A DNA stretch of 64,000 nt from Ferribacterium limneticum (GCF_020510585.1 NZ_CP075190.1:4355141-4419140); one strand, 5' to 3'; numbered from the stretch's first letter, positions 43,131 through 51,999 are shown. Program-made: numbers and translations. The notes: generated by a model from the letters alone, not told the origin.

Positions 43131-44455
43131 CAGAAATAAACCTGGGCCAGGCCGTAGGCGACGATTGTCGAGGTGATGACGCCGATCCAACCGGGAATCA
43201 TGAAGCTATGGTTGAGCAGGTATTTGCCGATGCGCGTCGTGCCGCTGCGGTCCATGTTGATCGCCGCCAGATCGCTCGGGTAGAAAGCGAAGAAGAAGTA
43301 GGCATAGCAGGAGGGCATGAGGCCGAGCAGGAGTTGCGGACTCAAACCGAGGGCGAGGCCGAAGGGCAGCATGATGGTAAGCGTCGCCGCCTGACTCTTG
43401 ACGAAGGCCGAGACGGCGAACATGGCCAGAGCGAAGGTCCAGGGCGCGTACTCGACCATGGCCTTGATGTTGTCCACCAGGAAGACCTCGTTGGCCTTGA
43501 CGAAGGTGTCGCTCATCCAGGCGATCCCGAAGATCGAGACGACGGCGATCATGCCAGCCGTGAACACTTCCGACTTGGCGATGGCCGCGGCCTTGACGTC
43601 GGCGGCAAACAGAATGAAGGCGCCGAAAGCGAGCATGACCAGCTGCACCACCGTCGTCATCGGAATCGGCTTGCCCTTGACCAGCGGCAGCACGGCCGGG
43701 TAGAGGGCGAGGGCGACGATGGTCAGGATGCCGGTGAAGAACAGCACGACCGACAGGCGGGCCGACTTGGGCAAGGTCTTGTCGAGCGTTGTCACCGACA
43801 TTTCGACCGTGGCGCGAAAGGCCGGGTCCTTCATCCGTTCCTGGAATTCGGGATCCTTGTCGAGATCGAGGCCGCGCTTCATGCTCCAGAAGGCCGCGGC
43901 GAGCACGCCGATCAGGCCGGCCGGGAGCGTGACCATGAGGATCTGGGCCAGCGTCACCGGGGCATCGGTCTTCGCCGTCATCGCCAGGAAAGTCGTCACG
44001 GCGGCCGCCACCGGACTGGCCGTGATGCCCATCTGCGAGGCGACGCTGGAAATGGCCATCGGCCGTTCCGGGCGGATTTTGGTCTTGAGCGCCACGTCGG
44101 CAATCACCGGCAGCAGCGAATAGACGGCGTGGCCGGTGCCAACGCAGACGGTGAGCAGGAAGGTGGACAGCGGCGCCAGGATCGTGATCTGCTGCGGATG
44201 CTTGCGCATCACGCGTTCGGCCTGCTGGACCAGCCAGTCGAGACCGCCAGCCACCTGCAAGGTCGCCGAAGCGGTGACCACCGCGAGGATGATCAGCATG
44301 ACGGTAATCGGCGGCTCGGATGGTGCAACGCGGAAACCGAAACTCAACACCGCCACGCCCAGCCCGCCAATCAGGCCAAGGGCCACGCCGCCGCGGCGGA
44401 TACCGATCAGGATAGCCGTCAGAACCAGTGCAAACTGAATCCAGAAATCGAACAT
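43130..44455 (-). CDS. dcuB: Anaerobic C4-dicarboxylate transporter
   Basis: 441 residues from ATG 44455, which has AAGGGGA upstream. About 12 helices. DcuB/DcuA pattern: SVASQMGITASPVAAA, SCYAYFFFAFYPSDLAAINMD and KYLLNHSFMIPG. It exchanges fumarate for succinate in fumarate respiration. It runs against the aryl-polyene genes, is bracketed by two direct repeat copies, and looks inserted in the cluster. A weak FNR-like site (TTGACCTGCATCAG, 44567-44580) lies upstream. Confidence 0.9.
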   Translation of the reverse strand: MFDFWIQFALVLTAILIGIRRGGVALGLIGGLGVAVLSFGFRVAPSEPPITVMLIILAVVTASATLQVAGGLDWLVQQAERVMRKHPQQITILAPLSTFLLTVCVGTGHAVYSLLPVIADVALKTKIRPERPMAISSVASQMGITASPVAAAVTTFLAMTAKTDAPVTLAQILMVTLPAGLIGVLAAAFWSMKRGLDLDKDPEFQERMKDPAFRATVEMSVTTLDKTLPKSARLSVVLFFTGILTIVALALYPAVLPLVKGKPIPMTTVVQLVMLAFGAFILFAADVKAAAIAKSEVFTAGMIAVVSIFGIAWMSDTFVKANEVFLVDNIKAMVEYAPWTFALAMFAVSAFVKSQAATLTIMLPFGLALGLSPQLLLGLMPSCYAYFFFAFYPSDLAAINMDRSGTTRIGKYLLNHSFMIPGWIGVITSTIVAYGLAQVYF

Positions 44456-44595
44456 GGTGTTCCCCTTAAGCAAATCCTTATATGCTGCAACGCAGCAATT
44501 TCAGGTCACTATGCCACAGGGGAATGAGCGACAAAAGGCAGTCCGCCGGGAATATCTACGCGGAAGTTGACCTGCATCAGCCTATGCAAGGCTTG

Positions 44596-44631
44596 CCACG
44601 GTCAACCCGAAAAAACGGCCAAAAATGAAAT
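44596..44631 (+). repeat. Dispersed 36-bp repeat, copy 11
   Basis: CCACGGTCAACCCGAAAAAA followed by CGGCCAAAAATGAAAT. It lies between the dcuB promoter region and the 3-prime end of the hydrolase gene, ending 6 bp before that stop. Confidence 0.93.
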
Positions 44632-44637
44632 CCTGGA

Positions 44638-45429
44638 TTAGCGACCCAAGACCCAGCCGGCGATCTGCCCGACCACCTCGGACTCGAGGCCGTTGAAGCC
44701 GTGATAGGCCATCGCCTCGCACGGATCGCCCTGGCTCACGCCAGCACTGAACGACAACAACTGCTTGCGCGGCAAGGCACTGAGCTTCTGCATCAGATTC
44801 GGAATTTCGCTGTAGGCACAATGGCTGCAGCCATCCAGCTCGTGATGCGCGACGAGTACTGGAATACTCAGTTTCTTCAGCGCCATGGCCGGCACCGCCG
44901 GCGCCTTCGGGTCGGTCAGGATGGTCGAAGTCAGCACCAGACCGTCCGGCCCGTCGGCCCGACTCAGGCGTGTCGCCACTGCCGCAATCGACTGCGTCCC
45001 CCGGCTGGTCCCGACCAGCCACACCGGTAAGCCCGACTGCTGGCGCACCCAGGCAATCACCGCGCGGACATCCGCCGCATGCTCCGGCCCCTGGCGGAAA
45101 CCGGCGAGGTAAGGCGGCAACTGCCGATCCGACGGCGCATCGATGACCACCGTCAGCAAGCCCTGATCGACAAACAACTGCCGGCTGCGTATCAGGAAAT
45201 TCCCCTTGCCCCAGCCGAATGAGCCATCCGGTGCAATCTGCAAACCGCCGTGCCCACCGGCAAAGAGGATGACCGCCGCCTTCGGCACCGGTGGGGCCAA
45301 CACCAGCAAGCGCTGCGTCACGCCCGGTCGTGTCGGAATGTCGACGACCCGTGCCCCGTCATCGGCACGCGCCGGCATCGCCAAGAGCCAGAACGCGACG
45401 GCCAGCACAAGCTTGAAAGACTTTCCCAT
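44638..45429 (-). CDS. Exported alpha/beta hydrolase
   Basis: 263 residues from ATG 45429, which follows GGAGAGGAGAG. A signal peptide ends PARA/DD. Elbow LVGTSRGTQSIAA; the acid may be the Asp in HHELDGCSHC and the His lies near AYHGFNGLE. Two close Cys (CSHCAY) may hold a disulfide. Substrate unknown. Confidence 0.82.
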   Translation of the reverse strand: MGKSFKLVLAVAFWLLAMPARADDGARVVDIPTRPGVTQRLLVLAPPVPKAAVILFAGGHGGLQIAPDGSFGWGKGNFLIRSRQLFVDQGLLTVVIDAPSDRQLPPYLAGFRQGPEHAADVRAVIAWVRQQSGLPVWLVGTSRGTQSIAAVATRLSRADGPDGLVLTSTILTDPKAPAVPAMALKKLSIPVLVAHHELDGCSHCAYSEIPNLMQKLSALPRKQLLSFSAGVSQGDPCEAMAYHGFNGLESEVVGQIAGWVLGR

Positions 45430-45592
45430 TTTTCTCTCCTCTCCGAAAACCTCACCCAACAACGGAAATGCCTGGCATATGAAATTCAATTTCCGGCGTT
45501 GCATACCGGCAAAAGGCAATGCATGCAGTTTAACTACAGGCATGGCACTCCACCGCATGCGATTCGCCTCCGTCGGCCGCGGTCCCCTCTGC

Positions 45593-45598
45593 TAAAAT
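45593..45598 (+). promoter_or_regulatory. -10 element of the second aryl-polyene block
   Basis: TAAAAT in TGCTAAAATCC, matching the element at 31694. Starts the block from 45626. No good -35 is seen. Confidence 0.4.
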
Positions 45599-45625
45599 CC
45601 GCACCAATCCATCTCGAGCGCCACC

Positions 45626-46816
45626 GTGACCCCGCTGCTGCTTTCCGCCTACACCGCCACTACCTGCCTCGGCCGCGGCCTTGAGGCCACACGCGAGGCT
45701 TTGCGCGCCGGGCGGAGCGGGCTGGTGCCGTGCGCTTTCGAGACGGTGCAACTCAACACCTGGATGGGCGAGGTGGCTGCGGTGGACGCCGAAAGACTGC
45801 CGGAATCGCTGACCGATTACGATTGCCGCAACAACCGGCTGACACAGATGGGCCTGGAAACGGACGGTTTTGCCGAACGCGTCCGCGAAGCCATCGCCCG
45901 CTACGGCAAGTCGCGGGTCGGCGTCTTCCTCGGCACCAGCACGGCCGGCATTTTGCAGACCGAACTCGCCTACCGCCGGCGCGACCCGGAAACCGGCGCC
46001 TTGCCGGACGATTTCCACTACCGGACAACGCACAACTCCTTCTCGCTGGCCGAATTCACGCGCGACTATTTCGGGCTCGAAGGCATGGCCATGGCCATTT
46101 CGACGGCCTGTTCGTCGAGCGCCAAGGTCTTCGCCGCGGCCGCCCGCCAGCTCGAACTTGGCAGCATCGACGCAGCCATCGTCGGCGGCGTCGATACGCT
46201 GTGCCTGACCACGCTCTACGGCTTCGCCTCGCTGCAACTGACTTCCGCCCAACCCTGCCGCCCGTATGACGCGGCGCGCAACGGCATTTCGGTCGGCGAG
46301 GGTGCCGCTTTCGCACTTCTCGAGAGGGCAGAAAACCCGGCGCCTGGCTCGGTCCTGCTGCTCGGCACCGGCGAATCAAGCGACGCCTATCACATGTCCT
46401 CGCCGCACCCGGAAGGCCTCGGCGCCAAAATGGCCATGCAAGCCGCACTGCGTTCGGCCGGGCTGACGGCAGGCGATATCGACTACATCAACCTGCACGG
46501 CACCTCGACGCCGGCCAATGACGCCGCCGAAGGCAAGGCCGTCAGCGCGCTGTTCGGCAACACTGTTCCCTGCAGCTCGACCAAGGGCGCCACCGGCCAC
46601 ACGCTGGGCGCTGCCGGGGCGGTAGAAGCGATCATCTGCGCCCTGACGCTGACTGACGGCTTCCTGCCCGGCAGTCCAGGCACCGAACACGTCGATCCGG
46701 CCATTCCCATCGACTACCTGCTAAAAAGCCGCGAGGGCAAGGTCAGCCGCGCCCTGACCAACTCCTTCGGTTTCGGTGGCAGCAATTGCAGCCTGATTCT
46801 GGGAGTCGCCAAATGA
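45626..46816 (+). CDS. Beta-ketoacyl-ACP synthase (ApeO type)
   Basis: 396 residues from GTG 45626. Catalytic Cys162 in ISTACSSSAKV, His in NLHGTSTPAND, His in GATGHTLGAAG, closing NSFGFGGSN. In described clusters this synthase forms a heterodimer with the chain-length-factor-like protein encoded directly downstream, with an ATGA overlap here. Confidence 0.93.
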   Translation: MTPLLLSAYTATTCLGRGLEATREALRAGRSGLVPCAFETVQLNTWMGEVAAVDAERLPESLTDYDCRNNRLTQMGLETDGFAERVREAIARYGKSRVGVFLGTSTAGILQTELAYRRRDPETGALPDDFHYRTTHNSFSLAEFTRDYFGLEGMAMAISTACSSSAKVFAAAARQLELGSIDAAIVGGVDTLCLTTLYGFASLQLTSAQPCRPYDAARNGISVGEGAAFALLERAENPAPGSVLLLGTGESSDAYHMSSPHPEGLGAKMAMQAALRSAGLTAGDIDYINLHGTSTPANDAAEGKAVSALFGNTVPCSSTKGATGHTLGAAGAVEAIICALTLTDGFLPGSPGTEHVDPAIPIDYLLKSREGKVSRALTNSFGFGGSNCSLILGVAK

Positions 46817-47613
46817 GCCGCCCGCTGACTGCCTGGATCGAAGGCATCGGATTCCTTGCCCCCGGCCTGCCGGACTGGCCGACCGCCCGCGCCGTTTTGC
46901 GCGGCGAAACGCCGTTGACCGCAGCACCTTCCGTGCTGCCGGCCCCGAGCATCCTGCCGCCGGCCGAACGGCGTAGGGCCAGCCGCGTCGTCAAGCTGAC
47001 GCTGGCCGTCGGTCTCGAAGCTGCCACCCACGCCGGCGCCGATGTCGCGACGCTGGCCACCGTCTTTTCCGCCTCGGGCGCCGACGGCCACAACTGCCAC
47101 GCCCTGTGCGAGCAACTGGCTACCGACGACCGCCAGATTTCGCCGACCCGTTTCCACAATTCGGTGCATAACGCCGCGGCCGGTTACTGGGGCATCGCCA
47201 CCGGTGCGATGGCGCCGTGCCAGGTCATCTGCGCCTACGACGCGAGCTTCGGGGCCGGCCTGATCGATGCGCTGGGGCAGGTCGTTCTCGACCGCCAGCC
47301 TACACTTTTGATCGCCTACGACAGTGAATATCCCGAACCGCTGTTCGCCAAGCGGCCGGTGCCGGACGTTGCCGGGGTCTCACTGCTGCTGACACCCGAG
47401 CGCAGTGAGCGCTCGCTTGCATCAATCACGGTGACCCCGACCAGCGCTGCCGCTGAGCCACTAGCCGACGCAGCGCTGGAAGCCCTGCGCACCGCCATCC
47501 CGGCCCTGCGCGCGCTGCCGTTGCTGCAAAAACTGGCCCGTGGCAAGAGCGGAAAAATCTGTCTCGACTACCTGCCGCCAATGCAGTTATCGATCGATAT
47601 CGAATGTTGCTGA
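46813..47613 (+). CDS. Chain-length-factor-like beta-ketoacyl synthase (ApeC type)
   Basis: 266 residues from ATG 46813. Only the N-terminal part of the thiolase fold is present, and the Cys-His-His triad is missing. Such shortened synthases pair with a full synthase to set polyene length. Coupled to the preceding synthase by a 4-base overlap. Confidence 0.85.
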   Translation: MSRPLTAWIEGIGFLAPGLPDWPTARAVLRGETPLTAAPSVLPAPSILPPAERRRASRVVKLTLAVGLEAATHAGADVATLATVFSASGADGHNCHALCEQLATDDRQISPTRFHNSVHNAAAGYWGIATGAMAPCQVICAYDASFGAGLIDALGQVVLDRQPTLLIAYDSEYPEPLFAKRPVPDVAGVSLLLTPERSERSLASITVTPTSAAAEPLADAALEALRTAIPALRALPLLQKLARGKSGKICLDYLPPMQLSIDIECC

Positions 47614-47625
47614 CCCACCCCCATT

Positions 47626-47649
47626 CCTCCCCTTGCCGGCAAGGGGAGG
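47626..47649. repeat. Perfect 24-bp palindrome
   Basis: CCTCCCCTTGCC followed by its exact complement with no loop, between the ApeC-like gene and the dehydratase. It looks like a REP-type element or an RNA cruciform that affects expression of the downstream gene; no T-run follows, so a terminator is unlikely. Confidence 0.7.
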
Positions 47650-47665
47650 GGATTTGATTCTGCGC

Positions 47666-48112
47666 ATGGCCACTCCGCTGGACCGCGCCTGGATCGCCGC
47701 CCACATCCCGCATCAGGGCAGCATGTGCCTGCTCGACGCGGTGAAGGAATGGTCCGACTCGGCAATCACCTGCCGCGCCAGCAGCCATGCCGATCCGGCA
47801 AATCCGCTCCGGGCCGATGGCCGCCTTGGGGCTGCCAACGGCATCGAATACGCCGCGCAGGCCATGGCCATCCATGGGGCGCTGATTGCCGGTGACGACG
47901 CCGCACCGCGCCAGGGCTACCTGACCAGCGTGCGCAGCGTCAGCCTGCATGTCGCCCGGCTCGACGACCTGCCGGGCGAACTCGATGTGTGTGCCGAGCG
48001 CCTGTCGGGCGACAGCAACAACATCCTCTACCAGTTCTCGCTGAGCCACGCCGGCCGCTGCCTGCTCGAAGGCCGCGCCGCGGTGGTGCTCGACGCGGCG
48101 GCGCTGGGCTGA
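47666..48112 (+). CDS. Hotdog-fold dehydratase subunit (ApeP type)
   Basis: 148 residues from ATG 47666. Its HIPHQGSMCLLDAV carries the family His and its ANGIEYAAQAMAIHGAL the helix of the hotdog fold. Probably forms the heterodimeric 3-hydroxyacyl-ACP dehydratase with the protein at 35536. An upstream in-frame start would run through the ApeC gene and the palindrome. Confidence 0.88.
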   Translation: MATPLDRAWIAAHIPHQGSMCLLDAVKEWSDSAITCRASSHADPANPLRADGRLGAANGIEYAAQAMAIHGALIAGDDAAPRQGYLTSVRSVSLHVARLDDLPGELDVCAERLSGDSNNILYQFSLSHAGRCLLEGRAAVVLDAAALG

Positions 48113-48116
48113 GAAT

Positions 48117-48154
48117 CCCACGGTCAACCGGAAATAATGGCCAAAAAGGAAATG
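48117..48154 (+). repeat. Dispersed 36-bp repeat, copy 12, providing a ribosome-binding site
   Basis: CCCACGGTCAACCGGAAATAA then TGGCCAAAAAGGAAATG. Compared with the other copies, one T is G here, which turns AAATGAAAT into AAGGAAAT, an AAGGA Shine-Dalgarno at the right distance from the ATG at 48157. Confidence 0.92.
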
Positions 48155-48156
48155 TC

Positions 48157-48876
48157 ATGAAACGTGCTCTCGTTACCGGCGGCAGCGGCGGCATCGGCGC
48201 AGCAATCTGCAGGCGCCTCGCGGCTGACGGCCATCACGTCATCGTCCATGCCAACCGTAGCAAGGAGAAAGCGGAAGCCGTGGTCGCCGAGATCATCGCC
48301 GCTGGCGGTAGCGCCGAGGCCGTCGCCTTCGACGTCACCGAGCGCGCCGCGACAGCGGCAGCGTTGGAAAAGCTGCTCGAACCGGGGCCGATCCAAATTC
48401 TCGTCAACAACGCCGGCATTCACGCCGATGCGGTTTTCCCCGGCATGAGCGCTGAACAATGGCATTCGGTGGTCGACGTCTCGCTCAACGGCTTTTTCAA
48501 CGTCACCCAGCCGCTGACCATGCCGATGATCCGCACACGTTGGGGTCGTATCGTCAATATTTCATCGATTGCCGGCATCACCGGCAACCGCGGCCAGGTC
48601 AATTACTCGGCCGCCAAGGGGGCATTGCACGCCGCCAGCAAGTCGCTGGCGCTGGAACTGGCCAGCCGTGGCATTACGGTCAACGCCGTGGCGCCGGGCA
48701 TCATCGCCACCGACATGATCGAAGGTACTTTCGACCCCGAAGCGATCAAGAATCTGGTGCCGATGAAGCGTGCCGGCAAGCCGGAAGAAGTGGCCGATCT
48801 CGTCGCCTTTCTTGCCTCCGACCGGGCAGCCTATATTTCCGGGCAGGTCATCTCGATCAATGGCGGCATGATCTGA
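48157..48876 (+). CDS. 3-oxoacyl-ACP reductase, FabG/SDR family (ApeQ type)
   Basis: 239 residues. NADPH-binding TGGSGGIG at 7-14, NNAG, catalytic Tyr-x3-Lys in VNYSAAKGAL, and the SDR closing GQVISINGGM. Reduces the beta-keto group in each polyene cycle. It is the last gene of this block. Confidence 0.95.
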   Translation: MKRALVTGGSGGIGAAICRRLAADGHHVIVHANRSKEKAEAVVAEIIAAGGSAEAVAFDVTERAATAAALEKLLEPGPIQILVNNAGIHADAVFPGMSAEQWHSVVDVSLNGFFNVTQPLTMPMIRTRWGRIVNISSIAGITGNRGQVNYSAAKGALHAASKSLALELASRGITVNAVAPGIIATDMIEGTFDPEAIKNLVPMKRAGKPEEVADLVAFLASDRAAYISGQVISINGGMI

Positions 48877-48969
48877 AGCCAGCCTTCGGGCACGGCAAAT
48901 AATTCACCTTGCATGCTCCGGCCCGATGCCGGATGATCGGATTCGACCCGTCGAAAAGGAGAACCCGCC

Positions 48970-49407
48970 ATGCCAGACTTCTATCCCCGCGTTACCGCCA
49001 AAACATCGCCGGAGCCACTGACAACGGCGCCACTCGACTTTTTCCAGAACCCTTTATCCGCCTGGCAATCGTTCCAGATGCCACTGTCCGGGGACGTCAC
49101 GCAGGCGATCAATCCGTGGTCATGGACCTTCGGCTCGGCGACCAGCCAGCTCGGGCTGGTCAACATCAACCTCGGACACAGTTGCAACCCGGAAGTCGAG
49201 CAGGAAGTGCTCGATGAAGTGGGCAGCTACGGCAAGCAGCTCGGCTGCATCGGCGATGCGCTGGGCGTCCTGATCAAGCACGTCAAGCTGGACGAACTGG
49301 TGCCCGCCGAGCGCGACGCCATCACCAAGCTGCGCTTCCAGCTTGAGGCGATCGAACGCATCAAGACCGGCCACCGGACCACGAAAAAGGTGACGAAGCG
49401 CACGTAA
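48970..49407 (+). CDS. Protein of unknown function, 145 residues
   Basis: Starts at ATG 48970 with a strong AAAGGAG. The N-terminal half is rich in Pro, Ser and Trp with FFQNPLSAWQSFQMPLSG; the second half forms a long amphipathic helix (VEQEVLDEVGSYGKQLGCIGDALGVLIK). This layout recalls phasin-like or granule-associated proteins, but no diagnostic motif is seen. Not obviously part of the aryl-polyene pathway. Confidence 0.65.
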   Translation: MPDFYPRVTAKTSPEPLTTAPLDFFQNPLSAWQSFQMPLSGDVTQAINPWSWTFGSATSQLGLVNINLGHSCNPEVEQEVLDEVGSYGKQLGCIGDALGVLIKHVKLDELVPAERDAITKLRFQLEAIERIKTGHRTTKKVTKRT

Positions 49408-49423
49408 CTCTACTGTCCAAGGC

Positions 49424-49429
49424 TAGAAT
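49424..49429 (+). promoter_or_regulatory. -10 element of the 49460 gene
   Basis: TAGAAT in GGCTAGAATG, the same extended pattern as at 18658 and 27994. Confidence 0.4.
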
Positions 49430-49459
49430 GAGGCTGCCCAAACCTTGTAGGAGGTGTCC

Positions 49460-49714
49460 ATGAATCCCCCAAATAACAGCTGCCTGAGCCTGCACGACGC
49501 GGCGCAAACACTGGCCGCCGGACCGGATGCCCAGCATGAGATTGAAGTCGCACTGGCCCACGCCATCGAACATGGCGAGCTGCGCGCCAATGTGAAGCGC
49601 TGGGCAACCGAACAATGGGAAGGACGGCAGCTGCCGGGCAATATCAACCGGCTGGAAACCTTCATCGAGCGCACCGAACTGGATGCCTGGCAGCGAAGCC
49701 GCCAGCCGGCCTGA
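49460..49714 (+). CDS. Small cytoplasmic protein, 84 residues
   Basis: ATG 49460 follows TAGGAGGTGTCC. Helical, with AAQTLAAGPDAQHEIEVALAHAIEHGELRANVKRW, a pattern seen in small regulatory or DNA-adjacent proteins, but no family is recognised. It runs into a convergent thioredoxin gene 5 bp away. Confidence 0.6.
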   Translation: MNPPNNSCLSLHDAAQTLAAGPDAQHEIEVALAHAIEHGELRANVKRWATEQWEGRQLPGNINRLETFIERTELDAWQRSRQPA

Positions 49715-49719
49715 ACCAA

Positions 49720-50037
49720 TCAGGCGGCGAGCAGTTCGCTGATTTCCTGAGTGCTGGTGGGCCGGACGACGCGGCCGATTTCCTGGCCGTCACGCATTAA
49801 GATCAGTGTTGGCCATAATTTGACGCGAAAAGTTCGCCCGAGCCGACGGCCCGGGCCGTCCTCGACCTTGATGTGGCGCAGGCCGGGCTGGGCACCAAGG
49901 GCCGTTTCGATAAAGGGTTGGGCGCCCTGACAATGCGGGCACCAGTCGACGCCGAATTCGATGAGCAGCGAGCCGGGCAGGGCGTCGATTTCGGCCCGAT
50001 CCGGCGCTGCTTCCTGGTATTTGGCCACGTAGCTCAT
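49720..50037 (-). CDS. Thioredoxin-fold protein
   Basis: 105 residues with the active site DWCPHC (Cys33, Cys36) and the cis-Pro in WPTLILM. No signal peptide, so cytoplasmic. The active site WCPHC differs from classical WCGPC and is nearer to DsbA-like CPHC, which suggests a more oxidising thiol pair. Co-directional with the antiporter, 10 bp downstream of its end. Confidence 0.88.
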   Translation of the reverse strand: MSYVAKYQEAAPDRAEIDALPGSLLIEFGVDWCPHCQGAQPFIETALGAQPGLRHIKVEDGPGRRLGRTFRVKLWPTLILMRDGQEIGRVVRPTSTQEISELLAA

Positions 50038-50047
50038 GCTTGTCTCC

Positions 50048-51247
50048 TCAGGCAGAACGCAGGATCAGCTCTTTGATTCGCGCCAGCTTCGGGGCAACCA
50101 CCGGCACCGTCAGCATGGTGCTGACCACGGCCATCAGCAGCAGGGCGGTAAAGGTTTCGCTCGTGATGATCTGCTTGTCGAGCAGGATGTTGGCGAAAAT
50201 GATCATGATCAGCGCCTTGGTCTGCAGCAGCCAGCCGATGATGCTGGCCTCGCCCGGCGCCCAGTTGAGAACGCGACCGGCAATCCGGACACCAATCAGC
50301 TTGCCGCTGACCGAGGCGACCAGCAGCACCGCAGCGGCAATGAACACGGCGGTGCCGCCGACATTCCAGTTGGTGCGCAGGCCGGTGGACAGGAAGAAGA
50401 CCGGCATGACGACGAGCAGCACGTGGTGGCGCAGCAAGTCCATTTTTTCCTGATCGAACCACTCGGCTTCCATGCTCGCCCCGGCCAGAAAGGCACCGAC
50501 CATGAAATGCAGCCCGGCCCAGTCGGCGCCGAAGGAAACCACGGCCAGCCAGATCAGCGCGACATACCAGCGGTCGCGCTCGGCCAGCCGGACCATCAGT
50601 TTGTGGAAAAGCCAGGCAGCGACGATAAAGGCGACGAGGAACGTGCCCTGACGGCCGATGCGCTCCCAGTCCATGAGAATGAGCGCCAGCACGCCCCAGA
50701 TGGCGATGTCGTCGAGGCTGGCGTAGCGCAGGATGCGCTGGCCGATCGGCTGGCGCAGCACTTCGAGCTTTTCCATGAGCAGGATCAGGATGGGTAGCGC
50801 GGTGACTGCGCAGGCCATGCCGACGCCGACGACGAATTGCCAGGTCAGCGCCTTCGGCCCCATCCAGCCGTCGACGGTCAGCATCAGCGCCGCGGCGGCG
50901 CAGCCGAAGAGCAGCGGCGTGCCGAGCGCCAAACCGGCCGTGATGCCGCTCTCCCGGCGATGGGCCCAGGCTTTCCTGAGATCGAGTTCGATACCGGCGA
51001 TCATCACGAAAAGCATGACCGCCCACCAGGCAATGCCATTCAGCGACTGGATGACGGTCGGGTTGAAGACGAACTGGTAGTACTCGGGGTAGGCCTTGCC
51101 GAGGATTCCCGGCCCGAGCAGGATGCCGGTGATGATCTGAACGACGACGAGCGGCGCGTAATAATCGGTGTTGCCGAGCCGCCAGATCAGGTAGGGAACG
51201 GTGAAGATGATCGCCATGGCGATCAGGAAGATTTCGGTCGTGTTCAT
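50048..51247 (-). CDS. Cation:proton antiporter (Kef/CPA2 type)
   Basis: 399 residues from ATG 51247. About 12 helices: VVQIITGILLGPGILG, MIAGIELDLRKAW, SLDDIAIWGVLALI (the conserved acidic residues) and LHFMVGAFLAGASM. No C-terminal RCK/TrkA domain is present. It exchanges Na+ or K+ for H+. Its start overlaps the glycosyltransferase stop by 4 bp (ATGA), so it is the distal gene of that operon. Confidence 0.88.
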   Translation of the reverse strand: MNTTEIFLIAMAIIFTVPYLIWRLGNTDYYAPLVVVQIITGILLGPGILGKAYPEYYQFVFNPTVIQSLNGIAWWAVMLFVMIAGIELDLRKAWAHRRESGITAGLALGTPLLFGCAAAALMLTVDGWMGPKALTWQFVVGVGMACAVTALPILILLMEKLEVLRQPIGQRILRYASLDDIAIWGVLALILMDWERIGRQGTFLVAFIVAAWLFHKLMVRLAERDRWYVALIWLAVVSFGADWAGLHFMVGAFLAGASMEAEWFDQEKMDLLRHHVLLVVMPVFFLSTGLRTNWNVGGTAVFIAAAVLLVASVSGKLIGVRIAGRVLNWAPGEASIIGWLLQTKALIMIIFANILLDKQIITSETFTALLLMAVVSTMLTVPVVAPKLARIKELILRSA

Positions 51248-51999
51248 GTCAGTCGGCGCAGTATGAGTAGGGGTAGGCGCAGCACGAAGCCGATGAAGAG
51301 CCGGGTGTGCATCCAGGTCAGCAGGGTATTGTCGCGCAGATATTTGAAGTGGGAAACGCCGCCTTCGTCGGCCCGGAAATAACGCACCGGGGCGTCGATA
51401 TTGACCGGCTTCACGCCCTCCCAGCACAGGCGGACGACGGCTTCCGGATCAAAATCGAAACGCCGCATGAAGCGGTTGGCGCGCATGATCCTGATCAGCG
51501 GCATAACGGGATAAACGCGGAAACCATAGAGCGAATCACCAATGCCCATCCATAGCGTTTCTAGATTGGCCCAGCCATTCGAGACCTTGCGACCATTGAC
51601 ACGCAGGGCCGGTGCATCGGCGGCGAAGACCGGCTTGCCGAGCACCATTTTGTCCGGTTCGGCCTGCGAGGCGGCCATGAAGGCAGGGATCAGGTCGGCT
51701 GGGTGCTGGCCATCGGAATCCATGGTCAGGGCGTGGGTGAAGCCGGCCGCGGCGGCCAGCGTGATGCCTTCGAGCACGGCCGAGCCTTTGCCACGATTTT
51801 CCGGCAGAACGATTATTTTCAGGCCCTCATCGTCAGCGGCCAGTGCCTGCAGTTTTTCGGCACTGCCGTCGGTGCTGCCATCGACCACGACCCATACCGG
51901 CGTCCATTGCGCCCGGGCAGCACGCACGGTGTCGAGCACCTTGGGGCCGGGGTTGTAGCTGGGAATCAGGACGAGATGGGTTTTTGAAGCGGCGGGCAT
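51244..51999 (-). CDS. Family 2 glycosyltransferase of the aryl-polyene cluster
   Basis: 251 residues. GT-A fold: LVLIPSYNPGPKV at the start, DGSTDGSAEKL, and the DxD-type DSDGQHPADL. It likely adds the sugar unit of the lipid carrier. In E. coli-type clusters this domain is fused to the acyltransferase; here it is a separate gene. Confidence 0.9.
   Translation of the reverse strand: MPAASKTHLVLIPSYNPGPKVLDTVRAARAQWTPVWVVVDGSTDGSAEKLQALAADDEGLKIIVLPENRGKGSAVLEGITLAAAAGFTHALTMDSDGQHPADLIPAFMAASQAEPDKMVLGKPVFAADAPALRVNGRKVSNGWANLETLWMGIGDSLYGFRVYPVMPLIRIMRANRFMRRFDFDPEAVVRLCWEGVKPVNIDAPVRYFRADEGGVSHFKYLRDNTLLTWMHTRLFIGFVLRLPLLILRRLT

Noticed and set aside
48671..48690. TACGGTCAACGCC in the fabG-like gene
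   Set aside because: It encodes the conserved GITVNAVAPG of the SDR family and lacks the rest of the repeat.
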